Below, piece after piece: positions 48,482-57,465 of a stretch of DNA of 64,000 bases. A model generated the notes under the pieces. It saw only the letters and a program-made list of their open reading frames with translations. It ran no database searches and was not told the origin of the DNA. The stretch spans positions 434,001 to 498,000 of the forward strand of contig NZ_LT629736.1 of the NCBI RefSeq assembly GCF_900104945.1, written 5' to 3'. This DNA is from Halopseudomonas xinjiangensis (lineage in GTDB: Bacteria > Pseudomonadota > Gammaproteobacteria > Pseudomonadales > Pseudomonadaceae). Every line of letters begins with the position of its first letter. Position 1 is the stretch's first letter. Both the position numbers and the translations under genes were made by a program.

Positions 48482-49071
48482 TCATCACTAGCTGGATCGC
48501 CTACGCATCCTTCGCGCTGCTGTTGTTTGTGCTTCTGCCTACGCGCGCGCTCTCCCGGCGTAGTCAGCTCGCCGTGCTCGGCGCGGCCCTTGCGATCGGA
48601 GCGGTGCCAGTTTCTGGAGGAATGCCTCTGGCCGGCTACCTGCGCGCACTTACTGATGATCTGGCCATCACCAGTGTGGCGCTGCTGGCTGCCGCTGCGT
48701 TACACCGTCTGGGGTGGCTATCGACTCCATCGTCTGCAGATCGGCTTCAATGCTACGTATTTTTCATCGCGGCAGGGCTCATTCTGTATCCGGCAGCGCT
48801 TGGCGTGGGCATGACCGATCCGTATCGCTGGGGTTATGATCCGTTGATGCTTATCGTCGTGGTCGGAGCGCTTGCGCTGTTGATGGTCTGGTGGGGCAAC
48901 CGTCAATTGGCCGCCGTGCTGGCCATAGCAAGTCTGGCGTACGCGCTGCGGCTAAAGTCTTCGACGAATTTCTGGGATTACATTGTCGATCCGCTAGTGG
49001 TGCTGTTCGCTATTGGCGCGCTTCTGCGATGGGGATTAGTCCGCGTCACCCGACGTTTTTCGGCCGCATAA
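48478..49071 (+). CDS. Small multi-pass membrane protein coupled to the propeller gene
   Basis: 197 residues, about six or seven membrane helices (from MIITSWIAYASFALLLFVLL to YIVDPLVVLFAIGALLRWGL), with few charged loops. I do not recognise the family. The ATG at 48478 overlaps the propeller stop (ATGA), so the two proteins are made together and probably act together, with the propeller domain on the periplasmic side. Conserved-looking positions are an Asp-Pro-Tyr-Arg-Trp cluster (MTDPYRWGYDP) in a loop near residue 115. Confidence 0.75.
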   Translation: MIITSWIAYASFALLLFVLLPTRALSRRSQLAVLGAALAIGAVPVSGGMPLAGYLRALTDDLAITSVALLAAAALHRLGWLSTPSSADRLQCYVFFIAAGLILYPAALGVGMTDPYRWGYDPLMLIVVVGALALLMVWWGNRQLAAVLAIASLAYALRLKSSTNFWDYIVDPLVVLFAIGALLRWGLVRVTRRFSAA

Positions 49072-49374
49072 ATGCCTGAAAGCGGGCTCGAATGGCCCTT
49101 GCAATAGCGATGGACTATCGGCTGTGCTAAAGTTCGCGCCCCGAATATGACATACAGCCGTAGACAGACCATGCAAAGCAGTTTCCGGTTTACGCCACCG
49201 TAGTCGATATCCTTCCGCGGACCTTCGCCGCGATTGCGCCACCTCTACGGTGAGCGCGCCTTGTCTATCCGAAATGCATTACCGATACGATTCGTTGAGT
49301 CAGCTATGCCAAGCCGCCCTTTATCGGTCGCGTTTGAGTCGCTTGGCGATGGAATCGACAGCCATGGATCTCGT
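49072..49374. other. 303-base intergenic region before the SulP gene
   Basis: Contains an extended -10-like TGCTAAAGT (49125-49133) on the plus strand without a good -35, about 240 bases from the SulP start. The SulP reading frame stays open through much of this region (back to 49234), so an upstream start cannot be excluded. No terminator or repeat found. Confidence 0.45.
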
Positions 49375-50865
49375 ATGAACTCGCAAACACTGCGCCAGGA
49401 ATGGTTCTTCAACATTCGAGGAGACCTGCTTTCCGGGCTCGTCGTCGCCTTGGCCCTGATTCCAGAAGCCATCGCATTCTCCATCATCGCTGGCGTCGAC
49501 CCTCGGGTGGGTCTGTACGCCTCTTTCAGTATCGCCGTGGTCATCGCCTTCACTGGCGGCAGGCCAGGAATGATTTCAGCCGCCACAGGCGCCATGGCCT
49601 TGTTGATGGTGACGCTGGTCAGAGAGCACGGGCTGGAATACCTGCTCGCTGCGACATTGCTTTGCGGTGTGCTGCAGATCGTCGCGGGGTATCTCAGGCT
49701 CGGCTCGCTGATGCGGTTCGTATCGCGTTCGGTGGTGACGGGCTTCGTCAACGCCTTGGCGATCCTGATCTTCATGGCCCAATTGCCGGAGCTGACCGAT
49801 GTCACCTGGCATGTATACGCCATGACGGCGGCAGGGCTGAGCATCATCTATCTGTTTCCTTACATCCCGGTGGTGGGCAGGACTATCCCCTCGCCACTGG
49901 TATGTATCCTGGCGTTGACCGCCGTCGCTGTCTACCTGGGACTGGATATCCGCACCGTCGGCGACATGGGCGATCTGCCCGATACCTTGCCGATATTCCT
50001 ATGGCCTGACGTGCCCTTGAATCTGGAAACGCTGCTGATCATCCTGCCGTACTCTGCAGCCTTGGCCGTGGTCGGCCTGCTCGAATCGATGATGACGGCC
50101 ACCATCGTCGATGATCTGACCGATACACCCAGCGACAAGAACCGCGAGTGCAAAGGCCAGGGTATCGCCAACATCGGTGCCGGGCTTTTGGGCGGCATGG
50201 CAGGCTGCGCGATGATCGGGCAGTCGATCATCAATATCAAATCGGGTGGCCGTTCGCGGCTGTCTACCTTGGCGGCAGGCGTGTTTCTTCTGTTGATGGT
50301 GGTGTTCCTGGGCGATTACCTTGCGATGATCCCGATGGCCGCACTGGTCGCGGTCATGATCATGGTCTCCATCGGCACTTTCAGTTGGGACTCGCTGCGC
50401 AATCTCAAGAAGCACCCGCTATCGACCAACATCGTCATGGTCTCCACCGTAGCCGTTGTGGTCGCGACACATAACCTAGCCTACGGCGTATTCGTCGGTG
50501 TGCTGCTGGCAGCCATGTTCTTCGCGAACAAGATCGGTCACTTCCTGTATATCGGCAGCGAAGCTGATGCCAGTGGACGCGCCCGTACCTATCAGGTGGT
50601 TGGACAGGTGTTCTTCAGCTCCTCTGACAAGTTCGTCAGCTCCTTTGATTTCAAAGAGGCGCTTGATAGGGTGACTATCGATCTGAATCGAGCCCATTTC
50701 TGGGACATCACCGCCGTTGCAGCGCTCGACAAAGTCGTCATCAAGTTTCGTCGTGAGGGGACCGAGGTCGAAGTCGTCGGCTTGAACGAGGCCAGCGCAA
50801 CCATCGTTGACCGTTTCGGCGTGCATGACAAACCTGATGGCGTAGACAAGCTGATGGGGCACTGA
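49375..50865 (+). CDS. SulP family anion transporter with STAS domain
   Basis: 496 residues. The SLC26/SulP membrane domain starts with GDLLSGLVVALALIPEAIAFSIIAGVDPRVGLYASF (split over about 16-51) and contains SVVTGFVNALAIL and GQSIINIKSGGRSRLSTLAAG. A C-terminal STAS domain (about 400-490; RVTIDLNRAHFWDITAVAALDK) completes the family layout. Likely substrate sulfate or bicarbonate; it cannot be told from sequence alone. The ATG at 49375 gives the usual start; the frame extends 47 codons upstream without homology. The universal stress gene follows after 11 bases. Confidence 0.92.
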   Translation: MNSQTLRQEWFFNIRGDLLSGLVVALALIPEAIAFSIIAGVDPRVGLYASFSIAVVIAFTGGRPGMISAATGAMALLMVTLVREHGLEYLLAATLLCGVLQIVAGYLRLGSLMRFVSRSVVTGFVNALAILIFMAQLPELTDVTWHVYAMTAAGLSIIYLFPYIPVVGRTIPSPLVCILALTAVAVYLGLDIRTVGDMGDLPDTLPIFLWPDVPLNLETLLIILPYSAALAVVGLLESMMTATIVDDLTDTPSDKNRECKGQGIANIGAGLLGGMAGCAMIGQSIINIKSGGRSRLSTLAAGVFLLLMVVFLGDYLAMIPMAALVAVMIMVSIGTFSWDSLRNLKKHPLSTNIVMVSTVAVVVATHNLAYGVFVGVLLAAMFFANKIGHFLYIGSEADASGRARTYQVVGQVFFSSSDKFVSSFDFKEALDRVTIDLNRAHFWDITAVAALDKVVIKFRREGTEVEVVGLNEASATIVDRFGVHDKPDGVDKLMGH

Positions 50866-50876
50866 GGAGAACAACA

Positions 50877-51734
50877 ATGACAACGCACTGCGTTCTGGCC
50901 TGTATCGACGGTTCCAATTCCTCGCCTGCGGTCTGCGACTACTCGGCGTGGGCCAGCCGCCAGCTTCAGGCGCCGCTGACCCTGCTACATGTGCTCAATC
51001 ACGAGCCGTCCCCCGCTCAGCGCAACCTGTCGGGCAACATCGGGCTCGGTAGCCGGGAGCATTTGCTCAACGAACTCGCCGACCTTGACGAGAAACGCGC
51101 CAAACTGATGCGCGAGCAAGGCAGTCTGCTATTGGAGGCTGCCATGGAGCGGGTGCGTCAGGCGGGAGCCACCGAGCCGGCGAGTCGCCAGCGACATGGC
51201 GCGCTGGTCGATACCCTGGCTGAGCTGGAAGCGGATATCCGACTGCTGGTGATTGGCCGGCAGGGCGAAATCGGTGATTCCCTGGGCGATCATATCGGTA
51301 CGCATCTGAAGAACGTCATCCGCACCATGCATCGCCCGATTCTGGTCACGGCAGGGGAATTTCGCCCGCCCCGCAGCGTCATGCTCGCCTTCGACAACGG
51401 CCCCAGCACCCGCAAGGGTGTGGAGATGATTGCTGCCAGTCCGCTGTTCCGCGGGTTGCCGATTCATCTGGTCATGGTTGGTGCCGATACCAACGATGCC
51501 TGGGAGTCGGTGCGTGCCGCGCAGCATCAACTGGAGCAGAAAGGATTCGAGGTTCAGGCTACGATCCGTGCGGGCGATGTCGAAAAAGTGCTGCTCGCTT
51601 ACGAGGAAGAGCAGGACATCGACATGATCGTCATGGGAGCGTATGGGCATTCGCGCGTCCGGCGATTTTTCGTCGGAAGTACGACCACCAATATCCTGGC
51701 CCATGCCCGACGCCCTCTGTTGCTGCTCCGCTGA
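50877..51734 (+). CDS. Universal stress protein, tandem UspA domains
   Basis: 285 residues, two UspA domains. The C-terminal one carries the ATP-binding signature GAYGHSRVRRFFVGSTTTNI (G-2X-G-9X-G-S/T) at about 251-270; the N-terminal one is more degenerate (VIGRQGEIGDSLGDHIGTH). Strong Shine-Dalgarno GAGGAG before the ATG. Eleven bases after the SulP gene, clearly co-transcribed, which suggests the USP modulates the transporter or responds to the same stress; this is inference. Stop is 9 bases from the convergent MFS gene. Confidence 0.92.
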   Translation: MTTHCVLACIDGSNSSPAVCDYSAWASRQLQAPLTLLHVLNHEPSPAQRNLSGNIGLGSREHLLNELADLDEKRAKLMREQGSLLLEAAMERVRQAGATEPASRQRHGALVDTLAELEADIRLLVIGRQGEIGDSLGDHIGTHLKNVIRTMHRPILVTAGEFRPPRSVMLAFDNGPSTRKGVEMIAASPLFRGLPIHLVMVGADTNDAWESVRAAQHQLEQKGFEVQATIRAGDVEKVLLAYEEEQDIDMIVMGAYGHSRVRRFFVGSTTTNILAHARRPLLLLR

Positions 51735-51743
51735 GCATCGGCA

Positions 51744-52949
51744 TCAGGGCGAGCGCCAGATGCCCCACTGCGCCAGCAAAGCCGCCAGCGCAGTGGCAAG
51801 GGCCAATGTTCCGATGATCACATTCACCGCCACGGCAGCATCGAGCATGAACCCCAGCACGATCGGGGCGAGGGCGGTAGACAACACCATGATTGCCTGC
51901 ATCACCGAGCGTATCGCGCCGATGTGGCGAATGCCGTAACGCTCCGGCCAGAGCGCACCCAGCGTAGCGTTTATAGCGCCCTGGCTCAGCCCCGTCAGAC
52001 CGAGAAAAATCACCGGAACCCACTCGGCGTTACCTGGCGCCAGGGTTATCAGACCGCCGAGCATCGGTAGCAACGCCAATGGCAACATGCGCTGGGCGCC
52101 GATGCGATCGATAGCCGGCCCGGCGATCAATAGGCTTGCAAGGTGACCGGCGCCATAGGCGACGAAAACCGCTGCGAACGCATCTGGCGACCATCCCTTC
52201 AGACCCGCCAGCGCCGCCTGGTGGAACAACAACGCCGTGACGATGAACGGAACCGCGATGGTCGCTGGCAGAAGCAGGTAAAAGACGGGGTCTGCCAGGA
52301 CCTCCGCACGGGTCTTGCCTCGCATGGCCCGGGTATCGGTGGCTCGTCCTGTCTCGGGGTGCTCGGCTCCCGCGCTCAAGTGCATCAATACCGGCAACAG
52401 GGCAAGCAGCACGATAAGCCCGCTCGCCACCCATGCCCAGCGCCAACTGGTCAGGGCGATCAACACGCTTATGAGCATCGGCAGTACGGCCTCGGAGAGC
52501 GGATAGCCGGAAGCGGCAAAGGCCACTGCTTTGCCTCGCTGTAAAGCAAAATAGCGACCCGCGGTACTCATGCCGATATGAGACAGCATTGCCTGCCCGC
52601 CGAAACGCACCAGAAAGAATCCTAGCCAGACCATCAGCGCGTGCAGGGCCCCACCGAGCATCAGGCACCCGGCGGCAAGCATCACCCCGGCCATCAGCGT
52701 AACGCGGGGCAGGGCCCAGCGATCAACCAAACCGCCCAGACGCAGAAGCAATGCCGCTGAGCACAGCGTAGCCGTGCTGTACAGCAAGCCATACAGGGAG
52801 TGGCTGAGACCGAAGCTGCTCCGCAGCGCATCGCCGAAGATGCCCACCAGAAACGTCTGGCCGAATCCCGATCCAGCGGTGCACAGCAGGGCGAACAGGC
52901 CGAGCGATGGGTTCTCCCGGATGAAGCCGGGCAGGCGTAGTCGTGTCAA
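51744..52949 (-). CDS. MFS transporter
   Basis: 401 residues with about twelve membrane helices. GLVDRWALPRVTLMAGVMLA matches the motif-A loop between helices 2 and 3, and the second half repeats the pattern (GPAIDRIGAQRMLPLALL). The subfamily and substrate are not clear. The start is TTG at 52949, as no in-frame ATG lies near the N-terminus. Divergent from cfa, with an 8-3-8 inverted repeat between. Confidence 0.88.
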   Translation of the reverse strand: MTRLRLPGFIRENPSLGLFALLCTAGSGFGQTFLVGIFGDALRSSFGLSHSLYGLLYSTATLCSAALLLRLGGLVDRWALPRVTLMAGVMLAAGCLMLGGALHALMVWLGFFLVRFGGQAMLSHIGMSTAGRYFALQRGKAVAFAASGYPLSEAVLPMLISVLIALTSWRWAWVASGLIVLLALLPVLMHLSAGAEHPETGRATDTRAMRGKTRAEVLADPVFYLLLPATIAVPFIVTALLFHQAALAGLKGWSPDAFAAVFVAYGAGHLASLLIAGPAIDRIGAQRMLPLALLPMLGGLITLAPGNAEWVPVIFLGLTGLSQGAINATLGALWPERYGIRHIGAIRSVMQAIMVLSTALAPIVLGFMLDAAVAVNVIIGTLALATALAALLAQWGIWRSP

Positions 52950-52994
52950 AACCTGATCTCGCGAATAGAGAAATTCAATGGAGGATTTCGCTGG

Positions 52995-53013
52995 TTCGAC
53001 CGCAACGGTCGAA
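52995..53013. promoter_or_regulatory. 8-3-8 inverted repeat, possible operator
   Basis: TTCGACCG-CAA-CGGTCGAA between the divergent MFS and cfa genes, 45 bases upstream of the MFS start. A smaller palindrome TTCGAT-C-ATCGAA is at 53039-53051. Neither has a T run in the right place for a terminator. A regulator-binding site is possible. Confidence 0.4.
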
Positions 53014-53244
53014 AAAGTGCGCTAAAAAGAAACAAGGTTTCGATCATCGAAGCAGATGGCGTATGACCGACCGGCCTGGTTAAGGGTCCGCACCGCCTGG
53101 TCGGCTACGCTAGCGCGTCTGCAGTCGCAGTACGCTCCGCCAAGCTTGCGAAGGAGTCTGCGAGGCGCTGTCAATCCCGGCGAGGCCGACATTGTTATGC
53201 GGCAGCCGTCTCGGAAAAGGACCCTCGTCTGCGGAGAAGCGCTC

Positions 53245-54408
53245 ATGTCAGAACAAACCACGCGTTCGCCAAGCGTCAAAAGCTTTATACAACAGGATGC
53301 CAGTGTCTCCAGGCTGGTAGAGGACATGCTGGCGCGGGCCGATATCCGCATCGGTGGGGACCGTCCATGGGACATCCGTTTCCACGACCCTGGCGTGCCC
53401 GAAAAGGTGTTGTCGCGGGGAAACCTGGGGCTTGGCGAAGCCTATATGGAGGGCGAGTGGGATTCGCCGGCTCTGGATCAGTTTTTTCACCGCTTGCTAA
53501 GCGCTCGTTTGCACCGAGAAGTCCATCCTTTGCGCATGGTGATTCATGGATTGCGAGCGCGTGTGCTGAATTTGCAAACGTTGACGCGCGCGCGGCAGGT
53601 GGGCGAACAACACTACGATCTGGGCAATGATTTTTACGCCGCTATGCTCGATTCGCGCATGACCTATACCTGCGGCTACTGGGCCGAGGCGAGCACGCTT
53701 GAGCAGGCTCAAGAGGCCAAGCTCGATCTGATTTGTCGGAAGTTGCGCCTGGAGCCGGGCATGCGGGTATTGGACATTGGATGTGGCTGGGGCAGTTTCA
53801 TGGCCTATGCAGCCGAGCATTACGGTGTGCACTGCACCGGCATCACGATTTCCAGAGAACAGGCCGACTGGGCCCGTGAACGTTATCCGGAGCTACCGCT
53901 GGAGTTTCGCTTTCAGGATTACCGTGAGGTGGAAGGTACATTCGATCGAATCGTCAGTATCGGTATGTTCGAACATGTCGGCCGGAAGAATCATCGAGTG
54001 TTCATGGACGTCGCACATCGTTGTCTTAGCGACGATGGTCTGTTCCTGTTGCATACCATCGGCAAGAACCTGCGTCAGAGCGTACCGGACCCCTGGATCG
54101 ACAAGTACATCTTCCCCAATGGCGACCTGCCTTCGCTCGGGCAGATCGGCGACGCGGTGGATAACCTGTTCGTCGTCGAGGACATACACAACTTCGGCGC
54201 AGACTACGATCGCACGCTTATGGCCTGGCATGCGAATTTCGAGGCTGCCTGGCCACGCTTTGCCGACCGATTGGGTGAGCGCTTCTATCGGATGTGGCGC
54301 TACTACCTACTGTCCTGCGCGGGCGCATTTCGCGCACGCGACATTCAGCTCTGGCAGTGGGTACTCTCGCGCGACGGAGTACCCGGCGGCTACCGGCGCG
54401 TCAGCTGA
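53245..54408 (+). CDS. cfa: Cyclopropane-fatty-acyl-phospholipid synthase
   Basis: SAM-dependent enzyme that adds a methylene group across the double bond of membrane phospholipid acyl chains, typically on entry to stationary phase. 387 residues: N-terminal lipid-binding region (GLGEAYMEGEWDSPALDQFF), QHYDLGNDFYAAMLDSRMTYTCGYW, motif I VLDIGCGWGSFMAYAAEHYG, FDRIVSIGMFEHVGRKNHRV, and DKYIFPNGDLPSLGQI. All family motifs are intact. The ATG at 53245 has GGAGA 8 bases upstream; the open frame upstream to 53056 is probably a shadow. The 3' end overlaps the convergent Tat protein gene by 8 bases. Confidence 0.95.
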   Translation: MSEQTTRSPSVKSFIQQDASVSRLVEDMLARADIRIGGDRPWDIRFHDPGVPEKVLSRGNLGLGEAYMEGEWDSPALDQFFHRLLSARLHREVHPLRMVIHGLRARVLNLQTLTRARQVGEQHYDLGNDFYAAMLDSRMTYTCGYWAEASTLEQAQEAKLDLICRKLRLEPGMRVLDIGCGWGSFMAYAAEHYGVHCTGITISREQADWARERYPELPLEFRFQDYREVEGTFDRIVSIGMFEHVGRKNHRVFMDVAHRCLSDDGLFLLHTIGKNLRQSVPDPWIDKYIFPNGDLPSLGQIGDAVDNLFVVEDIHNFGADYDRTLMAWHANFEAAWPRFADRLGERFYRMWRYYLLSCAGAFRARDIQLWQWVLSRDGVPGGYRRVS

Positions 54409-54811
54409 AGCGCGCGTAGGGGTTGGTGCAGGGCGTGTCGATACCGAAGTAGGTCAGGGCGGGGTTCGCCTCGGCCTGCTTGCGCACGTAGTCTGTCGAC
54501 GTGATGAATTCGGTGACGATCCGTCTCTCGAACCAGTCCACCCGCTGATCCGTGTACTCGATCCCGGCACCGGTATAGTCGCGTATACGATAAAAACCGA
54601 TCAGAGCAGCACTGTTCAGATCGCCGTAGCGGGCGGTGACGTCGTCCACGAAACGCCGCTGCTGCTCGGGCTCCATACGGAAATCACCAACGTACTCGCG
54701 GACCAGGCGCATGACGAAATCGTCCTTGTCTTCGTAGACGAGCGCGGCCGAGCCCAGCGCTGCTACGGTCACGCCGGCTGCGGACAGTGCAAGAAACTGG
54801 CGACGGTTCAT
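54401..54811 (-). CDS. Tat-exported small subunit of a GMC dehydrogenase (gamma-like)
   Basis: 136 residues. Starts MNRRQFLALSAAGVTVAALG, a twin-arginine signal (RRQFLAL) with hydrophobic core. The mature part (about 30-136) is helical and soluble, and fits the small gluconate 2-dehydrogenase subunit 3 / FAD-glucose dehydrogenase gamma type. Such small subunits carry the leaderless FAD subunit across the membrane by hitch-hiking on their Tat signal. Strong Shine-Dalgarno (GGAGGT); 9 bases after the GMC gene. The two C-terminal-most cysteines seen in other members are not both present (one in IDTPCTNPYARFS). Assignment rests on size, signal and neighbour. Confidence 0.72.
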   Translation of the reverse strand: MNRRQFLALSAAGVTVAALGSAALVYEDKDDFVMRLVREYVGDFRMEPEQQRRFVDDVTARYGDLNSAALIGFYRIRDYTGAGIEYTDQRVDWFERRIVTEFITSTDYVRKQAEANPALTYFGIDTPCTNPYARFS

Positions 54812-54820
54812 ACCACCTCC

Positions 54821-56272
54821 TCAGCTGAAAAGCAGATTCGCCGCGCGCAGTGACAGCGCTGCAGCAGTGAGACTGGGGTTGGCTGGCGAGCAGCTCGGGT
54901 ACGTGGATGTCCCTACCACCACCAGGTTGCGCATCGTGTGATGAATCATATTGGCATCGACCACGGATCCGTCGCCATTTTCACCCATGCGCAGGGTGCC
55001 TTGCACGTGCGACTCGGTCAGTCGCTTGCGCCGCGCCTCGATGGATTCGACCGGCAGCGGGGCCAGCAATTCGCCCAGATGGTCGAACGCCCACTGAATC
55101 CCGCGCTCGGCGTATTCCGATTCGCCTGCATAGTTGATTATCGCCTGGCCGCTTTCGGGGTCGACAGTAATGCGACTGTCCGGATTGGGCAGATCTTCGG
55201 TGACCAGCATTAGCGGCAAGGTTTCGTTCCAGCGGCCCGGCTCCAGACGTAAGCCGTGCGGCCAGCGATTTTCGAAATAGACTAGGCACGCTGAACGCTC
55301 GCGGCGGAAGTCGCCGTCGTAGAAGGAATAATTGAGCCCGGTGGTAATGGTGCTGCCGTCGAAGTTGCCCAGCCCGTTGAGATACACCTCCACGTCGAGG
55401 CCAACCTGTTCGTGCAAGCCGCGACCGGTATCGCCGTGCTCGATTCCCGAGCGCAACAGAATCGCCGGGCTCTGAATGGCGTTGGCGCCCAGTACGAAAA
55501 GATCTGCATGAACCACGAATTCGGTTCCGTCCGAGCGAAGAGTTGCGCTACGAATGGCACCGCCCTGGCTTTCCAGCGTGCGCACTTCGGTTTTCAGGCA
55601 GACGTCGACCTGAGGGTGACTGTATAGCTCGCTGAAGCCATTCTCGGCGGTGAACTTGGCGTTCACCGGGCACAGATTGCACGTCGCATTGGCGCAGCAC
55701 GCGCTGCGATTGCCGGTGGCAACCCGTGCGCGCCCCGTCGGCATGATGAAATGCCGATCCGGCATGGCCTGCTTCATGATCTCGTCGATCGAGGATCCCT
55801 TGTGCGGCGGCTGCGGAAAGGGCTGGCTGCGAGGAAGCACTTGGTGCATGTCCGCATCGCCGGCGATCGACATGATCTGTTCGGCCTGGCAGTAGTAGGG
55901 CTCCAGATCGTCATAGCTGATCGGCCAGTCATGACCGATGCCGTAGCGCGACTGCGTGGCAAAATCGCTCGGATGCATGCGGGGTGTCTGCGAGAACCAG
56001 CAGTTCATGCCGCCGCCTAGCGCGATCGTGGTGTTCCACGGCTTGTCGCCACGGTTGGCATAGGTTTCAGCGGTGGGGATCGCCGTATTGAGCTGATTCT
56101 GTATCTGCCACGCCCAGGGATGATAATCGCCCCATTCGACGATGAGTACGCGGCCCTTGGTGTGCTTGAGTGCTTCGGAGAGGAAGAACGAGGATCCGAA
56201 CCCGGACCCGATAACTACCATATCGTAATGCTGCTTGTCGATATCGGCGGGGATTTTGCGATTGATGTCCAT
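54821..56272 (-). CDS. GMC oxidoreductase, FAD-dependent sugar/alcohol dehydrogenase type
   Basis: 483 residues with no signal peptide. FAD-binding Rossmann motif IGSGFGSS (21-28), GGGMNCWFSQTPRM, then a cysteine cluster CCANATCNLC with Cys192, 193, 198 and 201. The CC-x4-C spacing is that of the [3Fe-4S] cluster in bacterial FAD-glucose dehydrogenase large subunits. The GMC C-terminal domain has ESHVQGTLRMG and PSCSPANPSLTAAAL with the active-site His/Asn. The ATG at 56272 gives the natural start. Paired with a Tat-signalled small subunit (54401-54811), so it probably works in the periplasm. No multi-haem cytochrome c subunit lies nearby. Substrate unknown. Confidence 0.87.
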   Translation of the reverse strand: MDINRKIPADIDKQHYDMVVIGSGFGSSFFLSEALKHTKGRVLIVEWGDYHPWAWQIQNQLNTAIPTAETYANRGDKPWNTTIALGGGMNCWFSQTPRMHPSDFATQSRYGIGHDWPISYDDLEPYYCQAEQIMSIAGDADMHQVLPRSQPFPQPPHKGSSIDEIMKQAMPDRHFIMPTGRARVATGNRSACCANATCNLCPVNAKFTAENGFSELYSHPQVDVCLKTEVRTLESQGGAIRSATLRSDGTEFVVHADLFVLGANAIQSPAILLRSGIEHGDTGRGLHEQVGLDVEVYLNGLGNFDGSTITTGLNYSFYDGDFRRERSACLVYFENRWPHGLRLEPGRWNETLPLMLVTEDLPNPDSRITVDPESGQAIINYAGESEYAERGIQWAFDHLGELLAPLPVESIEARRKRLTESHVQGTLRMGENGDGSVVDANMIHHTMRNLVVVGTSTYPSCSPANPSLTAAALSLRAANLLFS

Positions 56273-56430
56273 TTTCTTTTCCCGGGGGCGCTGAAGACGG
56301 CCAGACACCGATGCAGCGCTTCCCTTGTTGTCCTGTGCGACGACAGCCGGAAGTGGCTCGCGAAAAAACTTCAGTGACTTAGTCAGTCCCGTAGCGGGAT
56401 GGTTCAGCAGGGAATGTGATGGGGTTCAGG

Positions 56431-57459
56431 TTACAGCGTCAGTCGCGTTCCGGATGCTTCCGCAACGATGCGGGTCAAAGCGTCCCAGGGAGATCCCGGA
56501 TGCTGGCCCTTGATTTGTTCATCAGCTTGCTGGGCGAGCATCAACCACTGCGACCAGACGTGCTGCGGATGGCGCTTGAGCGCCTGTGCCAGTAGCGGCT
56601 TGCGCTTGTCCCAGACCGGTGGCCGCTGGCTGGCGAATACGCGCTCCAGCGGTATCCCTCGCGCGACATCCTCCGCCATACCGGCCAGGCTGCGGAGTTC
56701 CCTGGTGAGGGACCAGAGAATAACCGGTGCCTCGACACCTTCGCCACGAAGCCCGACGAGTATGCGTAGAGCGTGTTGGGAGTGCCCCTGAAGCATCGCG
56801 TCGGCCAGACCGAACACGTCGTAACGGGCGCTGTCGGCGACTACCTGGGTCACCGTCTCCAGATCCAGCACCTGTCCCTGACAGAACAGCTTGAGCTTCT
56901 CGATCTCCTGCGCGGCGGCGAGTAGATTGCCTTCGACACGGGCACTGAGCAGCTCCAGCGCATCGGGTTGCGCCTGGATGCCCGCAGCGGCCAGACGGTC
57001 ACGCATCCAGCCGGGCAATTGCGCAGCCTCAACAGGCCAGACCTGCACGAAACGGGTCTGCGGGTGCTCGATCAAGGCTTTCGCCCATTTGCTGCGCTGG
57101 GTGCTGCCGTCGAGCTTGGGGAGGGTGACGAGAAGGGTGATGTCCTGCGGAAGATCGTTCAGCCAGGCCAGAAGCGCCTTGGCGCCATCATCGCCAGGCT
57201 TGCCGCCGGGGATGCGCAGCTCGATCAGGCGTTTCTGTGCGAAGAGCGAGAGGCTATGGCTGGCGTCGTAGAGTTGCGACCAGTCGAAGCCGCGCTCGGC
57301 GTGGTAGACGTCGCGTTCTTCACAGCCCGCGGCCCTGCACGCCTGACGAATCTGGTCGGCCAGCTCGCCGATCAGCAGCGGCTCGTCGCCGCTGATGACA
57401 TAGACGGGTGCCAGCTCGCCGGGAAGCTGGCGTACAAGCTGGCCTGCGTTGAGTTTCAT
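56431..57459 (-). CDS. holA: DNA polymerase III delta subunit
   Basis: Clamp-loader subunit that opens the beta clamp. 342 residues: MKLNAGQLVRQLPGELAPVYVISGDEPLL at the N-terminus (split), RLIELRIPGGKPGDDGA, and DALELLSARVEGNLLAAAQEIEKLKLF, the family's conserved central motif. Six bases after lptE; leuS-lptE-holA is the normal order. Confidence 0.96.
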   Translation of the reverse strand: MKLNAGQLVRQLPGELAPVYVISGDEPLLIGELADQIRQACRAAGCEERDVYHAERGFDWSQLYDASHSLSLFAQKRLIELRIPGGKPGDDGAKALLAWLNDLPQDITLLVTLPKLDGSTQRSKWAKALIEHPQTRFVQVWPVEAAQLPGWMRDRLAAAGIQAQPDALELLSARVEGNLLAAAQEIEKLKLFCQGQVLDLETVTQVVADSARYDVFGLADAMLQGHSQHALRILVGLRGEGVEAPVILWSLTRELRSLAGMAEDVARGIPLERVFASQRPPVWDKRKPLLAQALKRHPQHVWSQWLMLAQQADEQIKGQHPGSPWDALTRIVAEASGTRLTL

Positions 57460-57465
57460 GACCGG

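Noticed and set aside
56281-56400. Hairpin-like sequence with a T6 run between holA and the GMC gene
   Set aside because: The stem candidates (TCCCG/CGGGA, TGACT/AGTCA) are not adjacent to the T run, so it does not make a proper terminator.
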